A stretch of DNA of 37,183 nt, taken from NCBI GenBank assembly GCA_030066715.1, contig JASJBC010000030.1, positions 1 to 37,183 on the forward strand, in the 5' to 3' direction. Position numbers and translations under genes: made by a program. Of this stretch, positions 1 through 10,940 are shown one piece after another. Position 1 is the first letter of the stretch, and each line of letters opens with the position of its first letter. Source of the stretch: Acidimicrobiia bacterium (GTDB lineage Bacteria > Actinomycetota > Acidimicrobiia > Spongiisociales > UBA5794). Under the pieces are notes generated by a model. That model worked only from the letters and a program-made list of their open reading frames with translations. It had not been told where the DNA came from and ran no database searches.

Positions 1-290
1 TGCTGGAACACCATGCCGACCTTCTTGCGCAGCTCGAGCTTGTCGAGGTCGGGATCGTGCACCTCCTGGCCCTCGACCTTGATCGAGCCCTTCTGGATGT
101 CGTTCAGCGCGTTGATGCAGCGGATGAAGGTGGACTTGCCGGACCCCGAAGGCCCGATGACGACGACCACCTCACGTTCCTTGACCCGCGTCGTGACCAG
201 TTTGAGCGCTTGGAAGTCGCCGAACCATTTGCTGACTCCATCGGCGATGATGATGTCGTTCTCGCCGATCCGGTGGCCATTTCCTTCCAT
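1..290 (-). CDS. aapP: Amino-acid ABC transporter ATP-binding protein (AapP/GlnQ family), partial
   Basis: Only the first 96 residues are in the window; the gene runs off the left edge. This is the cytoplasmic ATPase that drives polar amino-acid import. Walker A (GPSGSGKS) is at residues 46-53, followed by STFIRCIN and the start of the Q-loop (GMVFQ) at the edge, as in the GlnQ/HisP/AapP family. The ATG at 288-290 is preceded by GGAGG with 5 nt spacing. It lies 20 bp after the AapM-like permease and is the last visible gene of the aapJQMP order. The signature motif and Walker B lie outside the window. Confidence 0.93.
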   Translation of the reverse strand, partial: MEGNGHRIGENDIIIADGVSKWFGDFQALKLVTTRVKEREVVVVIGPSGSGKSTFIRCINALNDIQKGSIKVEGQEVHDPDLDKLELRKKVGMVFQ

Positions 291-310
291 CGCTACCTCC
301 TCGGGCAGGG

Positions 311-2080
311 TTAACGCTCTCCCACGCCCAGCTTCCGCTCGAGCCGCTGGCTGGCCCGAGAGAACGTGAAAGTGAATATCCAATACACAAACGCAACAAA
401 CAGGAGATTCTCTCGCTGACTCCCGACAAAGGATGGCTGGCCCGGCACCACTTTCTGCGCCACAGCGAGGATCTCGGTCAGGCCGATGATGAACACCAGG
501 GAAGTGTCCTTGAAGATCGCAATCGCCTGCCCGACCAGGGCGGGAATCACCGCCCGCAGCGCCTGCGGGAGGACGATCAGCATCGTCATCTGCACCGTGT
601 TCAACCCCATCGCCTTCGCAGCCTCGTACTGGCCCTTAGGAATAGCCTGGAGTCCCCCGCGAACGTTCTCTGCCAGGTAGGCGGCGCCGAAGAGAGAGAT
701 GGCGATCAAGGCTCGTATCACCGAATCGACGCGGATCTCCTCCGGGAGGAAGAGAGGGAGGAACAGAGCGCCGAAGAACAGGATCGTAATGAGCGGGACC
801 CCGCGCACTACCTCGATGTAGGCAGTCGACACAACCCGGAAGATCGGCAGCGTGGAGGTGCGTCCCAGTGCCAGCAACACACCGAGTGGGAATGCCAGCA
901 ACAGGCTGACGATCGACAGTAGGAGCGTCAGCAGCAGGCCGCCGATGAAGTTGGTTTGGATGACCAGCCCGGACCCGGAAGTTGCTGCGGCCAGGAAGAA
1001 GGCCATCAGGGTGGCGATCCCGATCCAGGAGAGAATCGTGCTGCGCCGGGACTCGGCACTCCCACCGAAAGACGGCGCGGCCATGGCCCACAGCGCCAGG
1101 ACGAGCAGCGGGATGCGCACCTTGAACAGCGGTAACCACGGCCAGGTGGCCACCAACGGCGTCCACGCCACGATCGCAAACAGAACCAGTGCCACGGCGA
1201 CAAGACGACCAAGGGTCTTTCGCTCCTCGTCGGCAATCACCCGCAGCAGGAGCGACCCGCCGACTGCGAAAGCAACCCAGATCGGGAAGTCCTCGCTGGT
1301 GACCGTGTCCCAATCCCAGGCGGGTGCACGCAGTACAACGAGGTAGATGAGGGGGACAGACAGCAGCCACAGTCCCACCAGGATCGACCGGAAACGTTGC
1401 AACCCAACTCGCGGCCCGAGCCACATGCCGTAGAAGTAGGCCGCAATGCCGATGGCGAACTGGATAGTCAGCGGGATCGTTGTTGACAGGGCGATCACCA
1501 TCGGCTCGATGAAGCTCGGCAGCACCCAGAGGGCGGCAAGCGCGAGCGCCAGCAATGCTGCGACCACCGCCAGTAGTGGCACCTGCTTCCCTGCCGGTAC
1601 GGTCCTCCACGCAACGAAAGCCAGGGCCATGAGTGCGAAGCCGATCAATAGACCGGTCACCCGGACCCCGCCTGAAAGCGGTGCAAGCACGAACACGAGC
1701 AGCACGGCAGCACCGGCGAAGGCGACGCCTCTGATCAACTTCGACACAGCCACCTCGGGCCGACCCGCCCAGGCAGCGACCGACAGGCTGGCCAGGACCA
1801 CCACGATTCCGAGCGAAGCCCAGACCCGCCAGTAATCAGTCTCCGGGTAGGCGAATGTGGCATAGAGGCGGATGTTGGAGGTCACCGAGTTCCATTGCCG
1901 CTCGGGGGAGAAGGCAAAGTTGAGGACGCCATACAGAGCCCCGACGACGGCGAGGGCCACGACGACGGTGAGCATGGAGTTCCACCACGACGAGAACAGG
2001 TTGTCCCTCACCCAGCGCACCGGGTGGAGAGCGGTCGACGGAGGAGCCGTCTCTGCGTCGTACTGCGTGCTCGTGCTCAT
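311..2080 (-). CDS. aapM: Amino-acid ABC transporter permease (AapM-like)
   Basis: Inner-membrane permease of 589 aa. The C-terminal third holds the HisM/GlnP-type core: EVVRGVPLITILFFG, then the EAA loop (ENVRGGLQAIPKGQYEAAKA) that contacts the ATPase, and PQALRAVIPALVGQ. About 370 residues precede this core and contain many hydrophobic segments. Known AapM proteins have a shorter N-terminal extension, around 150-180 residues from memory, so this one is long. The start ATG overlaps the stop of the upstream permease (ATGA), which indicates translational coupling. It ends in TAA at 311-313. Substrate range (broad L-amino acids) is inferred from family and gene order. Confidence 0.9.
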   Translation of the reverse strand: MSTSTQYDAETAPPSTALHPVRWVRDNLFSSWWNSMLTVVVALAVVGALYGVLNFAFSPERQWNSVTSNIRLYATFAYPETDYWRVWASLGIVVVLASLSVAAWAGRPEVAVSKLIRGVAFAGAAVLLVFVLAPLSGGVRVTGLLIGFALMALAFVAWRTVPAGKQVPLLAVVAALLALALAALWVLPSFIEPMVIALSTTIPLTIQFAIGIAAYFYGMWLGPRVGLQRFRSILVGLWLLSVPLIYLVVLRAPAWDWDTVTSEDFPIWVAFAVGGSLLLRVIADEERKTLGRLVAVALVLFAIVAWTPLVATWPWLPLFKVRIPLLVLALWAMAAPSFGGSAESRRSTILSWIGIATLMAFFLAAATSGSGLVIQTNFIGGLLLTLLLSIVSLLLAFPLGVLLALGRTSTLPIFRVVSTAYIEVVRGVPLITILFFGALFLPLFLPEEIRVDSVIRALIAISLFGAAYLAENVRGGLQAIPKGQYEAAKAMGLNTVQMTMLIVLPQALRAVIPALVGQAIAIFKDTSLVFIIGLTEILAVAQKVVPGQPSFVGSQRENLLFVAFVYWIFTFTFSRASQRLERKLGVGER

Positions 2081-3612
2081 CAGCGCTCCACCAATTGCAG
2101 ACGGCGATTGAAGTAGTTCACGATCACCGAGATCGTCAGGCTCACCATCAGGTAGAACGCCATCCAGAAGAGGATGATCTGCACCGAGACGCCGCGCTGA
2201 TTGAAGACCGTCTGACCAACGGCGACCACTTCAGGGAATGCAACGGCAACTCCCAGCGAGGTGTTCTTGGCCAGATTCAGATACTGGTTACCGAGCGGAG
2301 GCAGGATGATCCGGAACGCCTGGGGAAGGATGATGAAACGGAGTAGCTGACTCCTCCGCAACCCCATGGCCAACCCCGCCTCGGTCTGCCCTTTCGAGAC
2401 CGCCAGAATGCCACCGCGCACGATCTCCGCGATGAACGCCCCGGTATAAAGCACGACGCCCAGCCAGACAGAGAAGAACCCGGGAGACATCGTCAAGCCG
2501 GTGTCCTCGTAGTTGGCGAACAGCCCGGCCTGGGCAAGCGTGGGTCGCGCCCCTTGAAGAGGTGGGCCGGTGTTGAAGTCAAACTTGCCTTGCACGAACT
2601 CGAAGAAGCGGGCGCCCCAGGTGAGGACTGCCTCCCCGATCCCGGGGACAACGAGGGCGATTACGGCGCCAACGGCGCCCAGGACGCCGGCGGAGATCAG
2701 GCGGAAGTAGTCGTCATCGGTCAGCTTGGCCAGACCCGCCGGGGTACGGCGAGAATCGAGGAACCTCTTGATGAACATGCCCGCCGCAAACAACAGGAGG
2801 CCTGCCAAGACGAGCTGCATGGCAATTGTCGGCAGTGCTTCCAGTAGTGCGGTTATTGCACCGAAGAGGTAGCTCAATACGCCGAAGACCGGGTTCGCAA
2901 ACCAGGCCAACACCGCAATTGCAAGGAACACGACGAGGGCCCACATCCCGGCGTGGGTCTCCTCACCCGTCAACTCACGTTTGTGAAAGAGCCGCCGGTA
3001 GACGTAACGGGCAACCAACCACGCGACGATCAGCCCCACCACCCACTGCCAGAAGGTGTCCTGGGGGAACAGCCAGGCAAACGAGACGCCCTTTCGGGAG
3101 ACGTACAGCCAGCCGGGGATCGGACCCGAGTCGAGACTCAGTCTGGGGAATGTGAGCTGAACGAAAGCCAGCCAGAAGATGATCTGGACGAGCAGGGGTA
3201 TGTTGCGGATCGTCTCGACGAAGACCGTTGCCACGCCTTTGACGAGGGCGTTGCTCGAGAGTCGGGCGATACCAACCACGACCCCGAGGATGGTGGCAGC
3301 GACGATGCCGGAAATCGTGATGCGCAGCATGTTCACCATGCCGGTGAACAGCGCCTGCCATCCCGTCTGCGGGTTGATGAAGATGCCTTCGGAGATCTGG
3401 AATCCGACCGGTTCGTCGAGGAAATCCCAACTGAAATCGAGGCCGATCCTCCGCAGGTTGTCTGCGACCTGGCGAATTGCGATCCAGGCGAACCCGACGA
3501 GGACGACGAGGAACACGATCTGAAGCATCCACTTGAGGAATGTCACATTCCGCCAAAGCGGGACGCGCTGCTTGTCCTGGGCAGGACGCTCCGATGTGTT
3601 CATGCTCGCCAT
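2080..3612 (-). CDS. aapQ: Amino-acid ABC transporter permease (AapQ-like)
   Basis: Permease of 510 aa that would pair with the AapM-like protein. The first core segment ends in TIRNIPLLVQIIFWLAF. The EAA loop (EIVRGGILAVSKGQTEAGLA) and PQAFRIILPPLGNQYLNLAKN come near the C-terminus. Between them is an insertion of roughly 200 residues with several extra hydrophobic segments. AapQ proteins usually have a shorter insertion here. The start is uncertain: the ATG at 3610-3612 is used, but an in-frame ATG at 3601-3603 is also possible, and neither has a strong Shine-Dalgarno sequence. A strong hairpin separates it from the upstream binding-protein gene. Confidence 0.9.
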   Translation of the reverse strand: MASMNTSERPAQDKQRVPLWRNVTFLKWMLQIVFLVVLVGFAWIAIRQVADNLRRIGLDFSWDFLDEPVGFQISEGIFINPQTGWQALFTGMVNMLRITISGIVAATILGVVVGIARLSSNALVKGVATVFVETIRNIPLLVQIIFWLAFVQLTFPRLSLDSGPIPGWLYVSRKGVSFAWLFPQDTFWQWVVGLIVAWLVARYVYRRLFHKRELTGEETHAGMWALVVFLAIAVLAWFANPVFGVLSYLFGAITALLEALPTIAMQLVLAGLLLFAAGMFIKRFLDSRRTPAGLAKLTDDDYFRLISAGVLGAVGAVIALVVPGIGEAVLTWGARFFEFVQGKFDFNTGPPLQGARPTLAQAGLFANYEDTGLTMSPGFFSVWLGVVLYTGAFIAEIVRGGILAVSKGQTEAGLAMGLRRSQLLRFIILPQAFRIILPPLGNQYLNLAKNTSLGVAVAFPEVVAVGQTVFNQRGVSVQIILFWMAFYLMVSLTISVIVNYFNRRLQLVER

Positions 3613-3626
3613 TTGCTGTCAAGCAG

Positions 3627-3653
3627 ACCTGGGGGCGCAACGCGCCCCCAGGT
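3627..3653. promoter_or_regulatory. Intergenic hairpin between binding protein and permease genes
   Basis: A perfect 12-bp inverted repeat (ACCTGGGGGCGC, loop AAC, GCGCCCCCAGGT) fills most of the gap between aapJ and aapQ. No U-run follows on the minus strand. In transporter operons such stem-loops commonly stabilise the binding-protein mRNA or partly terminate, so that binding protein is made in excess. That role is inferred. Confidence 0.7.
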
Positions 3654-3671
3654 CCTAGTCCGAGACTCGAG

Positions 3672-4814
3672 TTAGCGAGCGGGCGGCGGGTAGAGCAGTC
3701 CGCCGTTGGACCACAGTTCGTTCAAGCCGCGTGGCAGATTGAACGGAGTGTCCGGGCCGAGATTGCGCTCGTAGATCTCGGCATAGCTGCCAACCTGGGT
3801 GATCACGTTGGCGAATGCCAGCGGATCGAGCCCCATGTCTCCTTGCAGCTGGTCTTCAGCGGCACCGAAGAGGCGAGCCGCCTCGGTGTCGTCGGGATTG
3901 CTGCTCAGATAGTCGGCGAGCGTCGCCGAGGTGATGCCCTTCTCTTCTGCGATCAACGTGGCAAAAACGGTCCAATTGACCACATCGCCCCACTGGCTGT
4001 CGTTGGCTTGATACACCGGACCGAGCGGCTCCTTGGAGAAGGTGAACCCGGGAATGATCAGGTCTTCCGAGAACTCGGCCGGCGATGCCGTCGCCTTGCG
4101 CGACGCCAACTGGGACTTGTCGGTCGTGGCGATATCACACTGTCCGGACTGGAGAGCGTTCATGTAGCCATCGGCGTCGGCATACGTGACCAGATCGATG
4201 GTAACGCCGCTGACCTGCGCCAGATTGGTGGCGTTCAGCTCCGAGGTCGTGCCCTGAATCGTGCAGACCACCGCGCCGTCCCAAACCTCAGGACCGGAGT
4301 CGGCAGTGACACCTGCGGATTGCAGGCCCATGAAGCCTTGACCGTCGTAGAACGTGGTGACGCCGAAGTCTCCGCCCCACTGTGCGTCACGAGACTGTGT
4401 GTACGTCGTGTTGCGGATCAGCACGTCGACCTCACCCGTCTGGATGACCGTGCCACGATCGGCCGCCTCCACCACGCGGAATTCAACCGCCTCGGAGTCT
4501 CCGAGGACCGCCGCCGCGATCGCACGGCAGTAGTCGACATCGAATCCGGAGAAGGTCCCGGTGTCGTCGACGAAGCCGAATCCGGGTACGCCGTTGTTGA
4601 CACCGCAAATCAAGGTGCCCCGGGCCTGGACGGCCGCGAGAGTGCCGCCTTCGCCGGCTTGGCCGACATCGCCGCCACCGGTGGCAGCGGTCGTTTCGGT
4701 AGCAGCCGCCGTCGTTTCTGTGGGCTCGGTCGTGTCGTCCGTCTCGGACTCACCGCCACACGCAGCCGCAACCAGGGCTAGCACTGCGAGCAGCACTAGA
4801 AGTCGCTTCATCAT
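3672..4814 (-). CDS. aapJ: Amino-acid ABC transporter substrate-binding lipoprotein (AapJ-like)
   Basis: Secreted solute-binding protein of 380 aa, first gene of the aap operon. The N-terminus is a lipoprotein signal (MMKRLL, hydrophobic core, lipobox VAAAC), then a Thr/Glu/Ala-rich linker of about 40 residues, then a family-3 periplasmic-binding domain starting near VQARGTLICGVNNG, with GFDVDYCRAIAAAV and GYMNALQSGQCD. The open frame continues upstream to 5066, but the ATG at 4812-4814 has GGGAGGGGAG 6 nt upstream and begins the signal peptide, and the longer version would overlap the next gene. AapJ proteins are about 340 aa; the surplus is the Thr-rich linker. Confidence 0.93.
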   Translation of the reverse strand: MMKRLLVLLAVLALVAAACGGESETDDTTEPTETTAAATETTAATGGGDVGQAGEGGTLAAVQARGTLICGVNNGVPGFGFVDDTGTFSGFDVDYCRAIAAAVLGDSEAVEFRVVEAADRGTVIQTGEVDVLIRNTTYTQSRDAQWGGDFGVTTFYDGQGFMGLQSAGVTADSGPEVWDGAVVCTIQGTTSELNATNLAQVSGVTIDLVTYADADGYMNALQSGQCDIATTDKSQLASRKATASPAEFSEDLIIPGFTFSKEPLGPVYQANDSQWGDVVNWTVFATLIAEEKGITSATLADYLSSNPDDTEAARLFGAAEDQLQGDMGLDPLAFANVITQVGSYAEIYERNLGPDTPFNLPRGLNELWSNGGLLYPPPAR

Positions 4815-4846
4815 GAGGTTCTCCCCTCCCTCGTTCAATTGCACAG

Positions 4847-4864
4847 CGCACCGAAAGAGGTGCG
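4847..4864. promoter_or_regulatory. Small stem-loop in the aapJ leader
   Basis: CGCACC and GGTGCG flank six bases upstream of the aapJ Shine-Dalgarno. The gap 4815-4968 should hold the aap promoter. A TACATT motif on the minus strand is a weak -10 candidate, and no good -35 was seen. Function is unknown. Confidence 0.3.
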
Positions 4865-4968
4865 GTGTGTGCGAATGTAGCGGCCGCAACCAGGGCGCGC
4901 CACCAGTGCCGTCCAGATATACCCAGGCGGGTGAAGGAGAGGCAGGGTATGCGCTGCGGACGTTGCCG

Positions 4969-5493
4969 CTAGATGCCCTGGGCGTGGAAGAAGACGCGGC
5001 GATCGCGGGCCTGGTCAAGTTCGGCGAACAGCACCCGCTGCCACTGCCCGAGCAGCACCTCGCCATCCACCACCGGGATCGTCACCGAAGGCTGGCCGGT
5101 CAGCAACTGGCGCACATGGGCGTGCCCGTTGATGAACTCGTCCTCCTGCAGATTCTCGGTGCGGACCGAGTGGTCATCGTGCTCGTAGTAGGCGTCCTCG
5201 GGAACAACGCTGCCGATGAGGCGGCGGTAGTCGTTCAGGAATCCGGTCTCGGATTCGTTGATGACAACCGTTGTCGTCGTGTGCGGGCTGTAGACCGTCA
5301 CCTGGCCATGACGAACTCCGGACCTGGCGACAACGTCGCGGGTCAGGTCGGTCACATCCCAGAACTCGTTCGGCTCTGTGGATGTGAAATGCAGAGCCTC
5401 GGTCCGGATGGCCGGCTTCTTAGATTCAGCTAGAACGGTCAGGGTACCCGTCGGCTGACGCGTAGCTTGCCTGACTGGAATTTGTTCCTTCAA
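4969..5493 (-). CDS. yjbQ: YjbQ/UPF0047 family protein
   Basis: 174 aa. The family signatures are clear: VTVYSPHTTTTVVINESE, a central INGHAHVRQLL, and the C-terminal LGQWQRVLFAELD followed by RRVFFHAQG. YjbQ proteins are small cytoplasmic beta-rich proteins; some have weak thiamin-phosphate synthase activity, but the true role is unsettled. The start shown is a TTG at 5493 with GGGAG about 10 nt upstream. Typical members are about 130-140 aa, so the first 30 residues are extra, and a later non-ATG start cannot be excluded. It follows the TetR gene on the same strand with a 67-bp gap. Confidence 0.88.
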   Translation of the reverse strand: MKEQIPVRQATRQPTGTLTVLAESKKPAIRTEALHFTSTEPNEFWDVTDLTRDVVARSGVRHGQVTVYSPHTTTTVVINESETGFLNDYRRLIGSVVPEDAYYEHDDHSVRTENLQEDEFINGHAHVRQLLTGQPSVTIPVVDGEVLLGQWQRVLFAELDQARDRRVFFHAQGI

Positions 5494-5560
5494 GGGTGAT
5501 CCGCTCCCGGGAAATTGAGCGACAGAACCATACTCGGCGTGCGAGACTAATAGGTGCAGC

Positions 5561-6178
5561 CTACTCGTCGCCAGTCATTCTGACCCCGAGGCCGTGGCGC
5601 AAGAACGCCAACCGCGACTCCGCCACGACTCCGGATTCGATGTCGCCTCGCACCGAAATCTCGTCAATACCACCAACGAGATGATCGGCCACGATGGTTC
5701 CCAGTGAACGCGCATCCATGCCGGAAAATTCCCCGGCCGCGATCCCTTCGCGACAGACACGCACCATCTCGAGACGAATGGGATCGAACACCGACCAAGC
5801 CGCATCTCGCTCGGGTTTGGGCAGTTCCCGGCTGATCCGGAACAACAAGGTGGCCTCCACCGGGTGGCGCATGACCATCGTGAACGACCGTTGCAGGATC
5901 TCCGCCAATCGATTGGCCGGCGGCCCCTCGGGGAGATCTTCGAGGATCTGATCGACAATCGGTGGCAACCGCTCGTCGATCAGGTCGGCGAGGACCGCCT
6001 CTTTGTTGGGGAAGTACTCGTAGACAGTGGTGCGGGCGATACCGGCATCGTCGGCGAGGGTGCCGATGGAGGTGCCGGCGAGCCCGGAACGGACAAACAG
6101 CCGGGCTCCTGCATCGAGCAACGCGGCCCTGGTTTGCTCCTTGTGCTCGTCGATCGTTGCGGCTTTGATCTTCGGCAT
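5561..6178 (-). CDS. TetR family transcriptional regulator
   Basis: 205 aa. The N-terminal helix-turn-helix is typical of TetR: ALLDAGARLFVRSGLAGTSI, LADDAGIARTTVYEYFPNKE, then AVLADLI. The C-terminal ligand-binding half is divergent, so the inducer cannot be told. The open frame continues upstream to 6358, but the ATG at 6176-6178 (MPKIKAATIDEHKEQ) gives normal family length and lies 8 nt after a -10 box, so the mRNA is probably leaderless. It is divergent from purA, with a 133-bp shared intergenic region. It could regulate itself, yjbQ or the pur operon; nothing here decides. Confidence 0.9.
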   Translation of the reverse strand: MPKIKAATIDEHKEQTRAALLDAGARLFVRSGLAGTSIGTLADDAGIARTTVYEYFPNKEAVLADLIDERLPPIVDQILEDLPEGPPANRLAEILQRSFTMVMRHPVEATLLFRISRELPKPERDAAWSVFDPIRLEMVRVCREGIAAGEFSGMDARSLGTIVADHLVGGIDEISVRGDIESGVVAESRLAFLRHGLGVRMTGDE

Positions 6179-6186
6179 GGAGGCGG

Positions 6187-6192
6187 ATTGTA
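6187..6192 (-). promoter_or_regulatory. -10 box of a probable leaderless TetR promoter
   Basis: The minus strand reads TATACAAT, then eight bases, then the TetR ATG. TACAAT matches the -10 consensus at 5 of 6 positions, and a start site about 7 nt downstream falls on or next to the ATG. There is no Shine-Dalgarno, which fits leaderless translation as is common in actinobacteria. The -35 is weak. Confidence 0.55.
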
Positions 6193-6239
6193 TAGGCAAT
6201 GCGAGGGGGCAACGTTTCTTCGTGACCCGTGTCGGGTGA

Positions 6240-8841
<2,602 letters not shown>

Positions 8842-8845
<4 letters not shown>

Positions 8846-10134
8846 TCCCGCGCTACACCCTGCCTGAGATGTCTCGCATCTGGAGCGAGGAACACAAGCT
8901 CGAGGTGTGGAAGGAGACGGAGACCCTCGTTGTCGAGGCGTGGGTCGAACAGGGTGTAGCTCCTCCTGAGGCAGCCGCCGCCGTGCGAGCTGCCCCGCAG
9001 GTCGACCCCGTCGAGTGGAAGGTCCGCGAGGAGACAACCAATCACGATGTTGCCGCATTCGTCGACGTGCTCGCCGAGTCGGTCGAGACCGGAGGCGAGT
9101 GGGTTCACTACGGGCTCACCTCCTCCGACATGTTGGACACTGCGCAGGGCCGGATCCTGAAGGAGGCGGCCACGCTCCTCCTCGAACGGATGGACGCACT
9201 TCTCGGCGTGGTCAAGGCGAAGGCAGTTGCGCACCGTGACACGGTCATGATCGGCCGCACCCACGGGATCTGGGCGGAACCCACCACCTTCGGGTTGAAG
9301 CTGGCGACGTGGGCTTTCGAGATCGACCGGGACCGCAAGCGGCTTGCGGCGGCCGCCCGGTCCGTAGCGGTCGGCAAGATCTCAGGGGCGGTCGGTACCT
9401 ACGCACACACACCGCCTGAGATCGAGGAGTTCGTGTGCGAGCGAATGGGCCTATCTATCGAACCGGCTTCCTCACAGATCACCCATCGTGACCGACATGC
9501 CGAGTTCCTGTCGGTGCTGGCGCTGGTCGGAGCCTCCTTGGAGCGCTTTGCAACCGAGATCCGTCACCTGCAGCGCTCGGAGGTCGGCGAAGCCAGGGAG
9601 TCCTTTGGCACGGGGCAGAAGGGCTCCTCAGCCATGCCGCACAAGAGGAACCCGATTGCCTCTGAGAACGTCACCGGTCTCGCCCGGCTGCTCCGTGCCT
9701 ACGCCGCGGCGGGGTTCGAAAACGTGGCGCTGTGGCACGAGCGTGACATCTCTCATTCCTCCGCCGAGCGGGTCGCCCTGCCCGACGCCTGTCTCATCCT
9801 CGATTTCGCACTCGTCCGCATGACGAAGCTCATCGACAATCTCGTAGTCAACGCCGAACGAATGCTCGAGAACCTCGACTCAACGCGTGGTCTCGTCTTC
9901 TCCCAGGCAGTGCTGCTGGCGTTGATCGAGGAGCAAGGGATGAGCCGCGATGACGCCTACCGCATCGTGCAGCGCAATGCGATGCGGGCCTGGGACGAGA
10001 AACTGCATCTCCGGGATCTCCTCGCCGAGGACATCGACGTTGCGTTGCATCCCGACGTACTCGACCGCTGCTTCAGCGCGGAACACTTCCTGCGCCACAG
10101 CGGCGTCGTGTTTGCTCGGTTGGAGCAGATCTAG
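8842..10134 (+). CDS. purB: Adenylosuccinate lyase
   Basis: 430 aa member of the fumarase/aspartase superfamily. It cleaves SAICAR to AICAR plus fumarate and adenylosuccinate to AMP plus fumarate. The superfamily signature GSSAMPHKRNPIASEN starts near residue 261, with the catalytic serine in the SSAMP loop; earlier segments include HYGLTSSDMLDTAQ and the His-bearing IGRTHGIWAEP. Last gene of purA-purD-purB. The TAG stop sits in the palindrome CTAG, which also supplies the stop of the convergent amidase gene, leaving no room for a terminator between them. Confidence 0.98.
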
Positions 10135-10931
10135 CCCGACTCCACGGCGGCAACGAGATCTTCGGCTTCGGTTCCGCACACGATGCGGAGCTCACCTGGC
10201 TCAGCTGCGATGACGTCGGTGGCGATGGATCCGTCGGCGATCAGCGCATGAAGACCGTCTCCGGGACAGCTCGTGGAGGCAACGTCCCGGTGGCCCTGGA
10301 TCGTCGTTGGATCGACCCCGAAAGCTGCGGCACCCCAAGCGAGGATCTCTATCAGGGACCGGTATTGCTCCGGCGTGATCGGCTGCTGGTTGAAGTCGCC
10401 TTCGCAGCAAACCAGGAAGTGCCCTGTCGGGTCGTAGTCGGTGCCGGTATCACCCACCGCATCGACCGGGCGACCCTCGTAGATGTTCCCCGCTGCGTCG
10501 ATGATGAAGTGGTAGGCGATGTCCGGCCAGCCCCGGCCCTGATGGAACTCCTGATGGCCGCGAAGCCGGGCAGGAGCCGCACGGTTGTCGGTCAGCACGA
10601 CGGCGGTGTGGTGCACTGTGATGCGGTCGATCGTGTGCTGTCTGAACTCACCGGCGACCGGCATCGCCCCCCAGGCGTCCTTGCAGATCACCGCCAATGC
10701 GCCAACCGGCTCCACCGTGGTGGTGGTTTGGGGAGAAGACGTGGTCGTTGCTGCGGCTGTGGTCGTGGTCGACGGTGGGGTCGTTGCCGGCGGGAGGGTT
10801 GTCGGGGCGGTGGTGACAGTCTCAGGTGACGCCGTCGGGCGTGGCGGATTCCCGGATCGGGTCAACCAAGTCGCAAGGCCGACAGTTCCGACGGCGCCCA
10901 GCCCGGTGAGAAACCGGCGACGAGAGATCAT
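10131..10931 (-). CDS. Exported peptidoglycan amidase (amidase_2/PGRP fold)
   Basis: 266 aa. The N-terminus has a Tat-like signal (SRRRFLTG, then a hydrophobic stretch), then a Pro/Thr/Ala-rich linker at about 28-75, then an N-acetylmuramoyl-L-alanine amidase domain. Zn ligands expected for the fold are present: H107 in ITVHHTA, H214 in GHRDVAS and C222 in TSCPGD, plus Y140 in AYHFIIDAAGNIYEGR. The Zn cysteine points to active amidase rather than a receptor. The protein probably cuts the stem peptide from glycan in the cell wall. It starts 9 bp after the SLH/beta-helix gene and is likely cotranscribed with it. Confidence 0.9.
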   Translation of the reverse strand: MISRRRFLTGLGAVGTVGLATWLTRSGNPPRPTASPETVTTAPTTLPPATTPPSTTTTAAATTTSSPQTTTTVEPVGALAVICKDAWGAMPVAGEFRQHTIDRITVHHTAVVLTDNRAAPARLRGHQEFHQGRGWPDIAYHFIIDAAGNIYEGRPVDAVGDTGTDYDPTGHFLVCCEGDFNQQPITPEQYRSLIEILAWGAAAFGVDPTTIQGHRDVASTSCPGDGLHALIADGSIATDVIAAEPGELRIVCGTEAEDLVAAVESG

Positions 10932-10940
10932 GGCGGAATC

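Noticed and set aside
4815-5066. Longer N-terminus for the AapJ-like binding protein
   Set aside because: The extension overlaps yjbQ and precedes a complete lipoprotein signal with its own ribosome site.
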